DNA of 16,360 nt from an uncultured Collinsella sp. (GCA_900547835.1 URIJ01000025.1:1-16360), one strand, 5' to 3'. Shown: positions 1 to 7,257, counted from the first letter of the stretch. Notes: generated from the sequence alone by a model not told the origin. Program-made: numbers and translations.

Positions 1-106
1 TGCGATCCACCACCAGCAGGCGGCAGGAGTCGCGCGGCTCGGCAGGAGCCTGGGCGATCAGTTCCTCAGGAAGGTTGTAGTCAAAATCATCGGTACGCAT
101 AGACAC
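1..106 (-). CDS. queA: QueA, S-adenosylmethionine:tRNA ribosyltransferase-isomerase (N-terminal fragment)
   Basis: Only the first 35 codons are in the window; the gene continues past the left edge. The translated start reads MRTDDFDYNLPEELIAQAP followed by AEPRDSCRLLVVDR, which matches the very conserved QueA N-terminus (DYxLPxELIAQxPxxxRDxxRLLV). QueA transfers the ribosyl group of SAM to 7-aminomethyl-7-deazaguanine in tRNA anticodon position 34, making epoxyqueuosine. Two in-frame starts exist, GTG at 106 and ATG at 100. An AAGGAG at 115-120 lies 8 nt before the GTG and 14 nt before the ATG, so the GTG is preferred. It is downstream of queH on the same strand, with 64 bases between. Identification is firm; the length cannot be judged. 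Confidence 0.9.
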   Translation of the reverse strand, partial: MSMRTDDFDYNLPEELIAQAPAEPRDSCRLLVVDR

Positions 107-170
107 GTCGGATACTCCTTATATAGCTAAAGTCCGCTCTACATCCTAGCAGGCTGCCAGCTCAAAAGAA

Positions 171-746
171 CTACTTTTTGGACGCTTTGCGCTCGTCGCG
201 AATGCGGGCGCGGTCCATGGCCGCCTCGACGGCCGAAAATCGACAGCCGCAGTAATTCTGTCGGTACATGCCCAGCTCGCGCGAACGGCGAGTCGCCTCG
301 GGATAATACGGGCGAAAATCGCGAATCACCGGAGTGAGACCGCGAGCGGCAGCCAGACGCTCCAGCACATCATTGCAGGTCTCGAACAGCTGATACGGCG
401 AGACGGCGAGCGTCGTGCCCACATATTCGAACCCGCGCTCCTGGGCCACACGGCATGCCTCGGCCAGGCGCAGGGCATAGCACGCGCGACAGCGGCGGGG
501 TCGATCGGCGCCCAACGGGGCCACACCGGCCTCCCAGCGCTCGCGGTCCTCCCCCGCCTCGATAAGCTCGATGTCGCCATCGGCACACCACCGGCGCAGC
601 TCGTCCAAGCGGCGCTGCCATTCATCGCGCGGTTGAATATTGGGGTTGGTCCAACAAATCGTGGGCTCAAACCCCTCCTCGCGCAGCAGGCGAACCGGCT
701 CAAGCGAGCATGGTGCACAGCACGCATGCAGCAACAACGGCTTCAT
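171..746 (-). CDS. queH: QueH, epoxyqueuosine reductase (DUF208 family)
   Basis: 191 residues, normal for the QueH type of epoxyqueuosine reductase, which removes the epoxide oxygen in the last step of queuosine synthesis on tRNA without cobalamin (unlike QueG). The signature cysteines are visible: HACCAPC near the start (C9, C10, C13), CRAC at 86-89 followed by YALRL, and YCGCRFS near the end (C166, C168). In characterised QueH the CC pair and the CxxC hold a [4Fe-4S] cluster, and the late CGC cysteines are a redox pair. The reading frame is open to 923, but the sequence before 752 is not QueH-like. ATG at 746 has GAGGAG with 6 nt spacing, while ATG at 752 abuts the SD, so 746 is chosen. Its start lies 10 bases after the DUF3267 stop, and queA follows it, which suggests one operon. 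The last two queuosine enzymes are therefore adjacent. Confidence 0.93.
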   Translation of the reverse strand: MKPLLLHACCAPCSLEPVRLLREEGFEPTICWTNPNIQPRDEWQRRLDELRRWCADGDIELIEAGEDRERWEAGVAPLGADRPRRCRACYALRLAEACRVAQERGFEYVGTTLAVSPYQLFETCNDVLERLAAARGLTPVIRDFRPYYPEATRRSRELGMYRQNYCGCRFSAVEAAMDRARIRDERKASKK

Positions 747-756
747 CGACATCTCC

Positions 757-1323
757 TCACCCAAAAAAGCGAACGCCAAAGGACGTATCCTCGCAGGCGA
801 CAATGCGGCGGTCGCGCAAAATGGTCCGCACGTAATACCAGTCGCCCACACAGCCTGACAAATGCAAGCCGGCCGCCAGATAGCACAGCAGCGGATAGCC
901 CGAAAACGCAAACCCCAGGGCAAGCGTTGTCGTCACAACAGCCGTCGGTGCCAGGCAAACCGCCATGTACCGCCGGCGCGAATACACAACGCCCTCGGCG
1001 CAGGCATAGATCATCGCCGTCTCGCGATTCGCCCCAAAGGTCACCTGCGCGCCCGCAGGCGCCAGCAGCTTAAAAAACACACCGTGCACCAGCTCGTGCA
1101 CGGCAAATGACGCCGCAGAAACCGCAGCCAAGCCGACTATCCAGCCCACGACAGCCATCCAGCCGCCCGCGTCAGCCGCATCCAAGTCTGCAGGCCCGCC
1201 CAGTAGCATAAACACCGGCGCCAGGCACACGGCAAACACGCCGACTACGACCATCCCCCACACGAAGCAAGCGTGCAGAAATTCCTCGTCTTCAAACGCA
1301 TGTATGTTGGAAATCTCATTCAT
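757..1323 (-). CDS. DUF3267 family membrane protein, putative zinc metallopeptidase
   Basis: 188 residues with about four hydrophobic segments (roughly 19-42, 56-75, 121-140, 143-160). HELVH at 76-80, at the end of the second segment, is the HExxH zinc signature. A Gly-Asp pair at 160-161 (SGCVGDWYYV) sits where DUF3267/M50-like putative zincins carry their third ligand. Family knowledge therefore suggests an intramembrane or membrane-associated zinc peptidase, but no substrate is known for DUF3267. The ATG at 1323 has only a weak upstream AAGATG and no strong SD. Its stop is 10 bases from the queH start, so it heads the queH-queA unit. A link to queuosine is only positional. Confidence 0.82.
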   Translation of the reverse strand: MNEISNIHAFEDEEFLHACFVWGMVVVGVFAVCLAPVFMLLGGPADLDAADAGGWMAVVGWIVGLAAVSAASFAVHELVHGVFFKLLAPAGAQVTFGANRETAMIYACAEGVVYSRRRYMAVCLAPTAVVTTTLALGFAFSGYPLLCYLAAGLHLSGCVGDWYYVRTILRDRRIVACEDTSFGVRFFG

Positions 1324-1363
1324 AGCATCTTAGGATAGCGCCCCTGCCACGTACCCGTCCGCA

Positions 1364-1374
1364 TGTGCGATAAT
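1364..1374 (+). promoter_or_regulatory. Putative extended -10 promoter for the MetRS-like gene
   Basis: GATAAT at 1369-1374 is preceded by TG at 1366-1367, giving TGCGATAAT, an extended -10 element. No convincing -35 is seen 16-18 bases upstream, as is typical where an extended -10 compensates. Transcription would begin near 1381, leaving a leader of about 75 nt before the ATG at 1456. The same 11 bases, TGTGCGATAAT, recur on the other strand just upstream of degV. Confidence 0.45.
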
Positions 1375-1455
1375 GTCGAACGATATGCACGAATTGACCA
1401 CTGCGCCGCCGAGCCCCGCGCCCGGCCGCGCTCTCACCATATGCGAAGGAGTCCC

Positions 1456-3606
1456 ATGGCATCCAAATACTCCATGAACGACCGTCCCAGCTGGCCGCGC
1501 CGCGCCATCGTTACCGCCGGCGAGCCCTACGGCAACAAGGGCCTGCACTTTGGCCACGTCGGCGGCGTCTTTGTCCCGGCCGACTTCTTCGCCCGTTTCC
1601 TGCGCGACCGCCTGGGCCGCGAGAACGTCATCTTCACCTCGGGCACCGACTGCTACGGCTCGCCCATCATGGAGAGCTACCGCAAGCTTAAGGAGAACGA
1701 GGGCTACGACAAGTCCATTAGCGAGTACGTCGAGTCCAACCACTCCCGCCAAGCAGCGACTCTCAACAACTACAACATCAGCTGCGATATCTACGGCGGC
1801 TCGGGCCTTGAGCCGGCTGCGCAGATTCACAACGAGGTGACCGCCGAGATTATCGAGCGTCTGCACGAACAGGGCACCATCTCCAAGCGCTCCACGCTGC
1901 AGTTCTACGACGCCAAGGCCGGCACGTTCCTCAACGGCCGCCAGGTGATCGGCCGCTGCCCCATCCAGGGCTGCAAGTCCGAGAAGGCCTATGCCGACGA
2001 GTGCGACCTGGGTCACCAGTTTGAGCCCGAGGAGCTCATCGCGCCCAAAAGCCAGCTCACCGGCGAGGTGCCCGAGCTGCGCCCGGTCGACAACCTCTAC
2101 TTCGACCTGCCGGCCTACCTCGACTTTATGAAAACCTATACCGCCAAGCTCGCCCAGAACCCGCAGGTTCGCTCCGTGGTCTCCAAGACCATGGAAGAGT
2201 GGCTGCTGCCGGCCCAGCTCTACATCCAGAACAAGTTCCGCGAGGCCTTCGATGCCGTCGAGGATCAGCTTCCCGAGCACACCGTGCTGGAGCCCGAGGG
2301 CAACAAGAGCAGCTTTACCGTCACCTTCCCCAGCTGGAAGGAGCGCGACGATGCCCACGCGGTGCTCGCCAACGGCGGCGTGCGCTTCCGCAGCGGCAAG
2401 GCGCTCGTACCCTTCCGCATCACCGGCAACATCGACTGGGGCGTTCCGGTGCCCGAGGTCGATGGCGTCTCCGACGTCACCTGCTGGTGCTGGCCCGAGA
2501 GCCTGTGGGCTCCCATCAGCTATACGCGCACCGTGCTCGCACGCGATGCCAAGGCCGCCGGCGTGACCGAGGGCGTCGCCGCCCAGGATGCCGCCCTCAT
2601 GGGCGAGCCCGCCGCCGATTCCACGCAGGTCCCCGCGCCCACCTACCAGCACAGCTCGCTCGACTGGCGCGACTGGTGGTGCTCGGATGACGCACAGATC
2701 TACCAGTTCATTGGCCAGGACAACATCTACTTCTATTGCATCGCGCAGACCGCCATGTGGGAGGCCCTGGGTTGGAACCTCACGCAGAGCACCGTCAGCG
2801 CCTGCTACCACCTGCTCTACATGGGCAAAAAGGCAAGCTCGTCCTCGCAGACTCCTCCCCCGCCGGCAGACGACCTGCTCAACCACTACACCTGCGAGCA
2901 GATGCGCGCGCATTGGCTGTCGCTCGGCCTGTCCGAGAAGCCGGTGAGCTTTAGCCCCAAGGCATACGACACGCGCGTGACCGGCAAGGACAAGGACGGC
3001 AACGAGGTGCGCGCCTGCGACGACAAGCGCGTTATCGACCCCGCCCTTAAGGAGAGCGCGCTGCTGACCGGCGTGTTCAACCGCCTGGCCCGCAGCTGCT
3101 TCTACGGCGTCGCCGTCAAGGAGGGCGACGAGAGTCCCTATCGCAACGGTTGCATCCCCGCCGGTGCCGCTTCTGACACCGTGGTCGAAGCCGCCCAGCA
3201 GGCAGCCCTCGCCTTTGAGCAGGCCATGTACAAGTTCGAGACGCACCGAGCGCTCGCTGTGTGCGACGACTACCTGCGCGCCGCCAACAAGCGCTGGAGC
3301 GATGCCTCCAAGGCCGCCAACAAGCTCGAGGGCGAGCCGGCCAACGCCGCCATGACGCAGGCCCTCGTCGACGCCTTTACCGAGCTGCGCGTAGCGACCG
3401 TGCTCATGCACGGCATCGTGCCGGCCGGCTGCGAGCTCATCTGCGAGTACTTCGACGTTGACCCGGTCGCCTTCTTTAGCTGGGATAACATCTTTGCCTC
3501 CACGGATGAGTTTGTGGAGAGCCTGGGCGAGAAGCCCGGCGAGCACCGCGTGAAGCCGCTGCCCCCGCGCTTCGACTTCTTTAGCAAGCACGAGAGCCAG
3601 TACTAA
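1456..3606 (+). CDS. Methionyl-tRNA-synthetase-like class I aminoacyl-tRNA synthetase
   Basis: 716 residues. The class I catalytic core is clear: TAGEPYGNKGLHFGHVGG (HIGH motif as HFGH, 31-34), FTSGTDCYGSP (60-70), a zinc-knuckle insertion with C168, C173, C183 and H187, DWGVPVP (327-333), and FIGQDNIYFYCIAQ (418-431), the counterpart of the MetRS FIGKDIxYFH motif. An all-helical C-terminal region (about 530-716) resembles the MetRS anticodon-binding domain, with no EMAP/Trbp111 extension. The KMSKS loop is aberrant: KKASSSSQTPPPP at 458-470. The function would be charging tRNA-Met or a related activity. A canonical MetRS may exist elsewhere in the genome, so the metG symbol is withheld. The frame is open from 1363, but ATG 1456 follows AAGGAG (1446-1451) and begins the conserved part. 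It is divergent from the DUF3267 gene and followed by an rRNA methylase gene 59 bases on. Confidence 0.85.
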   Translation: MASKYSMNDRPSWPRRAIVTAGEPYGNKGLHFGHVGGVFVPADFFARFLRDRLGRENVIFTSGTDCYGSPIMESYRKLKENEGYDKSISEYVESNHSRQAATLNNYNISCDIYGGSGLEPAAQIHNEVTAEIIERLHEQGTISKRSTLQFYDAKAGTFLNGRQVIGRCPIQGCKSEKAYADECDLGHQFEPEELIAPKSQLTGEVPELRPVDNLYFDLPAYLDFMKTYTAKLAQNPQVRSVVSKTMEEWLLPAQLYIQNKFREAFDAVEDQLPEHTVLEPEGNKSSFTVTFPSWKERDDAHAVLANGGVRFRSGKALVPFRITGNIDWGVPVPEVDGVSDVTCWCWPESLWAPISYTRTVLARDAKAAGVTEGVAAQDAALMGEPAADSTQVPAPTYQHSSLDWRDWWCSDDAQIYQFIGQDNIYFYCIAQTAMWEALGWNLTQSTVSACYHLLYMGKKASSSSQTPPPPADDLLNHYTCEQMRAHWLSLGLSEKPVSFSPKAYDTRVTGKDKDGNEVRACDDKRVIDPALKESALLTGVFNRLARSCFYGVAVKEGDESPYRNGCIPAGAASDTVVEAAQQAALAFEQAMYKFETHRALAVCDDYLRAANKRWSDASKAANKLEGEPANAAMTQALVDAFTELRVATVLMHGIVPAGCELICEYFDVDPVAFFSWDNIFASTDEFVESLGEKPGEHRVKPLPPRFDFFSKHESQY

Positions 3607-3607
3607 A

Positions 3608-3627
3608 GCACGCCAGCAGCGGCGTGC
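3608..3627 (+). other. Intergenic stem-loop after the MetRS-like gene
   Basis: GCACGCC at 3608-3614 pairs perfectly with GGCGTGC at 3621-3627 across a 6-nt loop, immediately after the stop codon. There is no T-run, so it is not a standard intrinsic terminator. It could slow or partly stop transcription, or protect the upstream mRNA 3' end, before the rRNA methylase gene that starts 39 bases further on. Confidence 0.45.
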
Positions 3628-3665
3628 CCGGAAAGTAGTCAATTTGGGACGGGAAGGAAAGACGG

Positions 3666-4769
3666 ATGTCCAAGCCGCGTCGTCGTAAGCAGAAAAAGCA
3701 GGTCAAGGCCGAGCTCAAGCTCAGGCAGTTTGCCGCCACCGAGCTTTCCGACCAGCTTGCCGCCCTTCCCTACGCCGACGACCTGCCGCGCTTTATGGTC
3801 GACACGGTCGCCGGCGCCTATGCGCCCGCCGATGCCAAGCTCATGATCGAGGGCTTCGGCGCCGCGGCCACACGCCCGGTCACGCTGCGCGCCAACACGC
3901 TCAAGGCGACCGCCGAGGACATCGCTGCGGCGCTCGATGCCGCCTGCATCGCCCACCAAACCGTTACCTGGTATCCGGACGCCTTTATCCTGCCCGAGGC
4001 CCAGGTTTCAGATCTGTGGGATCTCGACATCTACCGCGACGGCAAAATCTACCTGCAGAGCCTGTCATCCATGATGCCGCCGTTGGTCCTGGGCGCCCAG
4101 GCAGGCGAGGACATCCTGGACATGTGCGCAGCCCCCGGCGGCAAGACGACGCAGATCGCCGCCCTCACCCAGGGACAGGCGCACCTCACCGCCTGTGAGA
4201 TGAGCATTCCCCGCGCCGAAAAGCTCGAGTCGAACCTCCATCGCCAGGGTGCCAAAAACGTGCCCGTCATGCGCATCGACGCACGCGAGCTCGACGAGTT
4301 CTTCCGCTTTGACCGTATCCTGCTCGACGCTCCCTGCACCGGCACGGGCACCGTCATCAGCGGCAACGAGAAGAGTCTGCGCGGCCTCACCGAGCAGTTG
4401 CTGAGCAAGTGCGCCCGCTCGCAGCGAGCACTTCTGGACCGCGCCATGGGGGCCCTCAAACCGGGCGGCACGCTCGTCTATTCGACTTGTTCGATCTTGC
4501 CGCAGGAAAACGAGGACGCCCTGCAAGAGGCCCTCGACAAGCATATGGACTGCGAGCTCATCCCCCTCGACGGCACGCCAAGCGAAAGTGAAGCACGACG
4601 CACCCAGGAAGCTGGTGAGGAGCCGCGCATCGAGTCCAACGTTCTGACCGAAGCCATTGCCGCGGGTCAGGTATCGGCCATCGTCAACGGCCTGCCCGGC
4701 ACGCTCACCATTCCGCCTAGCCGCGACTTTGAGGGCTTCTACATTGCCCTGATCCGAAAACGCAGCTAG
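3666..4769 (+). CDS. RsmB/NOP2-family RNA (cytosine-5)-methyltransferase
   Basis: 367 residues. The SAM-dependent m5C RNA methyltransferase core is complete. The SAM-binding loop is DMCAAPGGKT (152-161). Motif IV is DAPCTGTGT with C224, the residue that helps release product in the family. Motif VI is STCS with C275, the expected nucleophile. Next comes an ENE box (281-283), and the family's closing aromatic motif appears as SRDFEGFYIALIR near the C-terminus. A very basic N-terminus (RRRKQKKQVK) may contact RNA. There is no N-terminal NusB-like domain of full RsmB, nor an obvious C-terminal PUA domain, so it is closer to the short RsmF/NSUN-type enzymes. The exact rRNA or tRNA target cannot be told. 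ATG 3666 has AAGGA with 7 nt spacing. It is likely co-transcribed with the upstream synthetase-like gene. Confidence 0.93.
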   Translation: MSKPRRRKQKKQVKAELKLRQFAATELSDQLAALPYADDLPRFMVDTVAGAYAPADAKLMIEGFGAAATRPVTLRANTLKATAEDIAAALDAACIAHQTVTWYPDAFILPEAQVSDLWDLDIYRDGKIYLQSLSSMMPPLVLGAQAGEDILDMCAAPGGKTTQIAALTQGQAHLTACEMSIPRAEKLESNLHRQGAKNVPVMRIDARELDEFFRFDRILLDAPCTGTGTVISGNEKSLRGLTEQLLSKCARSQRALLDRAMGALKPGGTLVYSTCSILPQENEDALQEALDKHMDCELIPLDGTPSESEARRTQEAGEEPRIESNVLTEAIAAGQVSAIVNGLPGTLTIPPSRDFEGFYIALIRKRS

Positions 4770-4793
4770 CGCACGGATCCAAAACTCAACAAG

Positions 4794-4964
4794 CTATCTC
4801 TGTGCGCGTTTGCCCTGCTGGTCGCGATGCTGTTTAAGCATCGCGCGCTCCTTGCGTTCGGCCCTTTTGCCCTTAATGGCCGTGACCACAAAGTAGATGA
4901 CCGCGGCGGCAACGATTGCGGCCACACACAGGCCGATCGAGCCAAACATTGCTGTCAATTCCAT
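4794..4964 (-). CDS. Small single-pass membrane protein, 56 residues, unknown function
   Basis: The reading frame encodes MELTAMFGSIGLCVAAIVAA, continuing AVIYFVVTAIKG and then a strongly basic tail rich in Lys, Arg and Gln ending at residue 56. One transmembrane helix spans about residues 8-29, followed by a cytoplasmic helix (KGKRAERKERAMLKQHRDQQGKRAQR), the topology expected from the positive-inside rule. GAGGTGA lies 6 nt before the ATG, which is a good ribosome binding site. It is convergent with the rRNA methylase gene and divergent from the TIM-barrel gene. No family is recognised. Small one-helix proteins of this kind often modulate a larger membrane complex, but nothing here names the partner. 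Confidence 0.68.
   Translation of the reverse strand: MELTAMFGSIGLCVAAIVAAAVIYFVVTAIKGKRAERKERAMLKQHRDQQGKRAQR
4823..4845. repeat. 8-bp perfect inverted repeat inside the small membrane protein gene
   Basis: CGCGATGC at 4823-4830 and GCATCGCG at 4838-4845 are exact reverse complements around a 7-base loop (TGTTTAA). The hairpin falls in the codons for ARAMLKQHR-like basic tail residues. It also lies 54 bases past the stop of the rRNA methylase gene, so it could act on that transcript's end; no T-run follows on either strand. Confidence 0.5.
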
Positions 4965-5113
4965 ACCGCGTCACCTCTCTTTTAAACGGGGCTTTCAAGA
5001 TAGCACCTCGATACCCGCCACCACAGCTCCTTCACGTTCGCCGGCCCTTCGGTCTAACGGATGGCGCGGCGGGGAAAAATCAACTCGTCAAACGATTTAG
5101 CAAGCACAACGCT

Positions 5114-5130
5114 GCCGGCACCCTGCCGGC
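5114..5130. repeat. Short GCCGGC inverted repeat upstream of the TIM-barrel gene
   Basis: Two copies of the self-complementary hexamer GCCGGC (5114-5119 and 5125-5130) are separated by five bases, just upstream of a TAGAAT -10-like hexamer (5141-5146) and the ATG at 5156. It could be a small hairpin or a protein-binding site. Evidence is structural only. Confidence 0.3.
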
Positions 5131-5155
5131 CGCCATCACATAGAATCGAGCCTCC

Positions 5156-6247
5156 ATGGATACCCTCAACGATCTAAATGAGCGCGTCGACGCCTTCGTC
5201 GGCACCAGCTCCTTCGACACGCCTGCGGCGGCAAACGACCAAGCTCTCATCGATGTGCCCGCCGAGGTGCACGAGGACATCGTCGCCTCGGTCGATTTTT
5301 CCGAGGTCGAGCTTGCAGACGAGTTCACCGAGCCCCAGGTAGCCGTGACCCCCAACGGACTGCTCCCCATGGAGCCGCTGCCCATCGACGGGCGTCTGCG
5401 CAAGGCGGCCCTCCGCATGCCCGACGAGATCGAGGAGGCCAGCGGCTTTACGCTCTTTGGTCGTCGCATCAGGTCGCTTATCTACACCACCGACGTCGCG
5501 GTCATCCGCAACTCCAACGCCGATGCCGTCTTTGCCGTTTACCCCTTCACGCCACAGCCGGCCATTACGCAGGCGCTGTTGACCGTCGCCGAGTGCCCGG
5601 TCTTTGTAGGCGTGGGCGGCGGAACTACGACCGGCAAGCGCTCCGTACAGATGGCAGCCGTCTCCGAGATGCAGGGCGCGGCGGGCTGCGTGGTCAACTC
5701 CCCCGCTACTGCCGAGATGGTCGAGCACATCACCAACATCGCCGACATCCCCGTCATCGCCACGGTCGTTCGCTGCGACGACGATGCCCACGCCAAGGTG
5801 CGCGCTGGAGCCAAGATTCTCAACATCGCCGCCGGCAAGAACACGCCCCAGGTCCTACGCGAGCTGCGCGAGCACTATCCCAACCTGCCGCTTATCGCGC
5901 CGGGCGGCAAGACGCCCGAGAGCATTCGCGAGACCATCGCCGCCGGCGCCAACGCCATCATCTGGACACCGCCTTCGGCCCAGCAGCTGCAGACCGACAT
6001 GATGCAGCGCTACCGCAAGATGAAAGAAGACGCCACGCCCGTCATCTCGCACGACGATGTGCCCATTATCGACCAGGTTGCCGCCGCCGAGGTCAGCCAG
6101 GTCGAGAACATGAATCCCGATGTGCCGATTCCCGACGAAGTCATCGAGCGCGTCGCTTCGATCCACGAGCGCGTCGAGGAGCATCGCGCCAACCGCGGCC
6201 TCAAGCCGTCACTGCACGGCTTTTTCTTCCGCGGAAAGAAACGCTAG
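5156..6247 (+). CDS. Beta/alpha-barrel (TIM-barrel) protein of unknown function
   Basis: 363 residues. Residues about 105-275 form a (beta/alpha)8-type phosphate-binding barrel. Visible strands include DVAVIRNSNADAVFAVYPF, CPVFVGVGGGTTTGKRS (148-163), GAAGCVVNSPAT, IPVIATVV, GAKILNIAAGKNT (218-230), LPLIAPGGKTPESIRETI (244-261) and GANAIIWTPPS. These late glycine motifs resemble the phosphate-binding end of KDPG-aldolase, ThiG and nicotinate-nucleotide pyrophosphorylase barrels. Clostridial and actinobacterial relatives are known only as hydrolase-like or barrel-domain proteins, so no reaction is assigned. The acidic N-terminal 75 residues are outside the barrel, and a basic tail (FFFRGKKR) closes the protein. 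The start at 5156 has only a weak GAG upstream; ATG at residue 72 is the alternative. A terminator follows directly. Confidence 0.75.
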   Translation: MDTLNDLNERVDAFVGTSSFDTPAAANDQALIDVPAEVHEDIVASVDFSEVELADEFTEPQVAVTPNGLLPMEPLPIDGRLRKAALRMPDEIEEASGFTLFGRRIRSLIYTTDVAVIRNSNADAVFAVYPFTPQPAITQALLTVAECPVFVGVGGGTTTGKRSVQMAAVSEMQGAAGCVVNSPATAEMVEHITNIADIPVIATVVRCDDDAHAKVRAGAKILNIAAGKNTPQVLRELREHYPNLPLIAPGGKTPESIRETIAAGANAIIWTPPSAQQLQTDMMQRYRKMKEDATPVISHDDVPIIDQVAAAEVSQVENMNPDVPIPDEVIERVASIHERVEEHRANRGLKPSLHGFFFRGKKR

Positions 6248-6258
6248 CAAAACATCTT

Positions 6259-6293
6259 GGCCCGCCCCACAAACGTGAGGCGGGCCGTTTTCG
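6259..6293 (+). terminator. Intrinsic terminator of the TIM-barrel gene, probably bidirectional
   Basis: GGCCCGCC (6259-6266) pairs with GGCGGGCC (6279-6286), an 8-bp GC stem with a 12-nt loop, followed by GTTTTCG. On the other strand the stem is followed by AAGATGTTTT, so it may also stop degV transcription, which converges from the right. Confidence 0.85.
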
Positions 6294-6327
6294 TTTGAGC
6301 AATCATGCAGCGACGTGATGGGGCAAA

Positions 6328-7218
6328 TTAATCCACGCGCTTGTCGCCCATAAAGAAGAGCGCCACCGTACCAGGTCCGGTATGCGAGCCAATCAGAGTA
6401 CCGATGTCATTGATCTCAATCTTGCCTTTAAGCTGCGGAACCTGTTCCTCAATCAGCGCCGCGACCGCCTCGGCATCCTCGCGGCACGCCGACTGCGACA
6501 TGATGCACTTACCCGAATAATCTGCACCGTCCTGTACGTGTGCCATCATGGTCTTAGCCATCTCGGAAATCGCGCGCTTCTTAGTGCGAATCTTCTCACG
6601 TGGCGACAGCTTACCTTCGCAATCGACCGTCATAAGCGGGCAAATCTTAAGCGCCGTGCCGATGATCGCGCTCGCGGCCGAAATGCGACCGCCGCGCAGG
6701 TAGCTCGACAGATCGGTCGAGAAGAACCAGTGGTGCAGGTTGAGCTTGTGCTCCTCGATCCAGGCAGCCGTCTCGTCGAGTGAAGCCCCACTATCGCGCA
6801 CATCGGCGGCATATTCCAACAACAGGCCAAAGCCCGAAGACGCCGCCAGCGAATCGATGACGCGCACCTTGCCGCCCTCGGGATAGCGATCCGCAAGCAT
6901 CTGCGCCGCGACGCAGGCCGATCCATACGTGCCCGAAATACCCGACGACAACGTCAGGTGCAGCACGTCTTTACCCTCGGCAACAAACGGCTCCCAAAAC
7001 TCCTCGTACTCACCCACGCTCACCTGAGACGTCTTGGGCATGGCGCCCGCGGCAATCTGGGCAAAAAACTCGTCCGGCGTAATCGACTGATACAGATCGT
7101 CCGTATAGACAACATCGTCGATCTCGTAATGAAAACACACGACAGGGATATTGCGCGACGCAAAGAACTCACGGGTTCGATCGGCGGCGGATTCACAGGT
7201 CAGGACAAAATCACTCAT
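6328..7218 (-). CDS. DegV family fatty-acid-binding protein
   Basis: 296 residues, the usual DegV length. DegV proteins (FakB in staphylococci) hold a fatty acid so that the FakA kinase can phosphorylate it, feeding exogenous fatty acids into phospholipid synthesis; some bind other lipids. Signatures seen: MSDFVLTCESAADRT at the start, KTSQVSVGEY (62-71), LTLSSGISGTYGSA (88-101), VIDSLAASSGFG (120-131), YLRGGRISAASA (173-183) and IGTLIGSHTGPGTVALFF (272-289). The frame opens at an ATG six codons earlier, but AAGGAG lies inside those codons, 6 nt before ATG 7218, which decides the start. No FakA homologue is in the window. An extended -10 promoter lies just upstream, and the gene is divergent from fbp across an operator-rich region. 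Confidence 0.94.
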   Translation of the reverse strand: MSDFVLTCESAADRTREFFASRNIPVVCFHYEIDDVVYTDDLYQSITPDEFFAQIAAGAMPKTSQVSVGEYEEFWEPFVAEGKDVLHLTLSSGISGTYGSACVAAQMLADRYPEGGKVRVIDSLAASSGFGLLLEYAADVRDSGASLDETAAWIEEHKLNLHHWFFSTDLSSYLRGGRISAASAIIGTALKICPLMTVDCEGKLSPREKIRTKKRAISEMAKTMMAHVQDGADYSGKCIMSQSACREDAEAVAALIEEQVPQLKGKIEINDIGTLIGSHTGPGTVALFFMGDKRVD

Positions 7219-7246
7219 ATGAGGCTCCTTACTCATTGCTGCGCAA

Positions 7247-7257
7247 ATTATCGCACA
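7247..7257 (-). promoter_or_regulatory. Putative extended -10 promoter for degV
   Basis: On the minus strand the sequence reads TGTGCGATAAT, with TGC directly before the -10 hexamer GATAAT. Transcription would start about 22 nt before the degV ATG at 7218, leaving room for the AAGGAG site. No -35 match is seen at 16-18 bases. The same 11-mer precedes the MetRS-like gene. Confidence 0.5.

Noticed and set aside
115..128. TATATAAGG upstream of queA as a -10 promoter
   Set aside because: It overlaps the AAGGAG ribosome binding site, so a transcript starting from it would lack the SD.
747..923. N-terminal extension of queH to an ATG at 923
   Set aside because: It would overlap the DUF3267 gene in another frame, and no QueH similarity appears before the SD-supported ATG at 746.
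1330..3642. 770-codon open frame on the minus strand opposite the MetRS-like gene
   Set aside because: It is the antisense shadow of a GC-rich gene. Its translation is low-complexity Val/Ala/Gly/His with no domain, while the plus strand has clear synthetase motifs.
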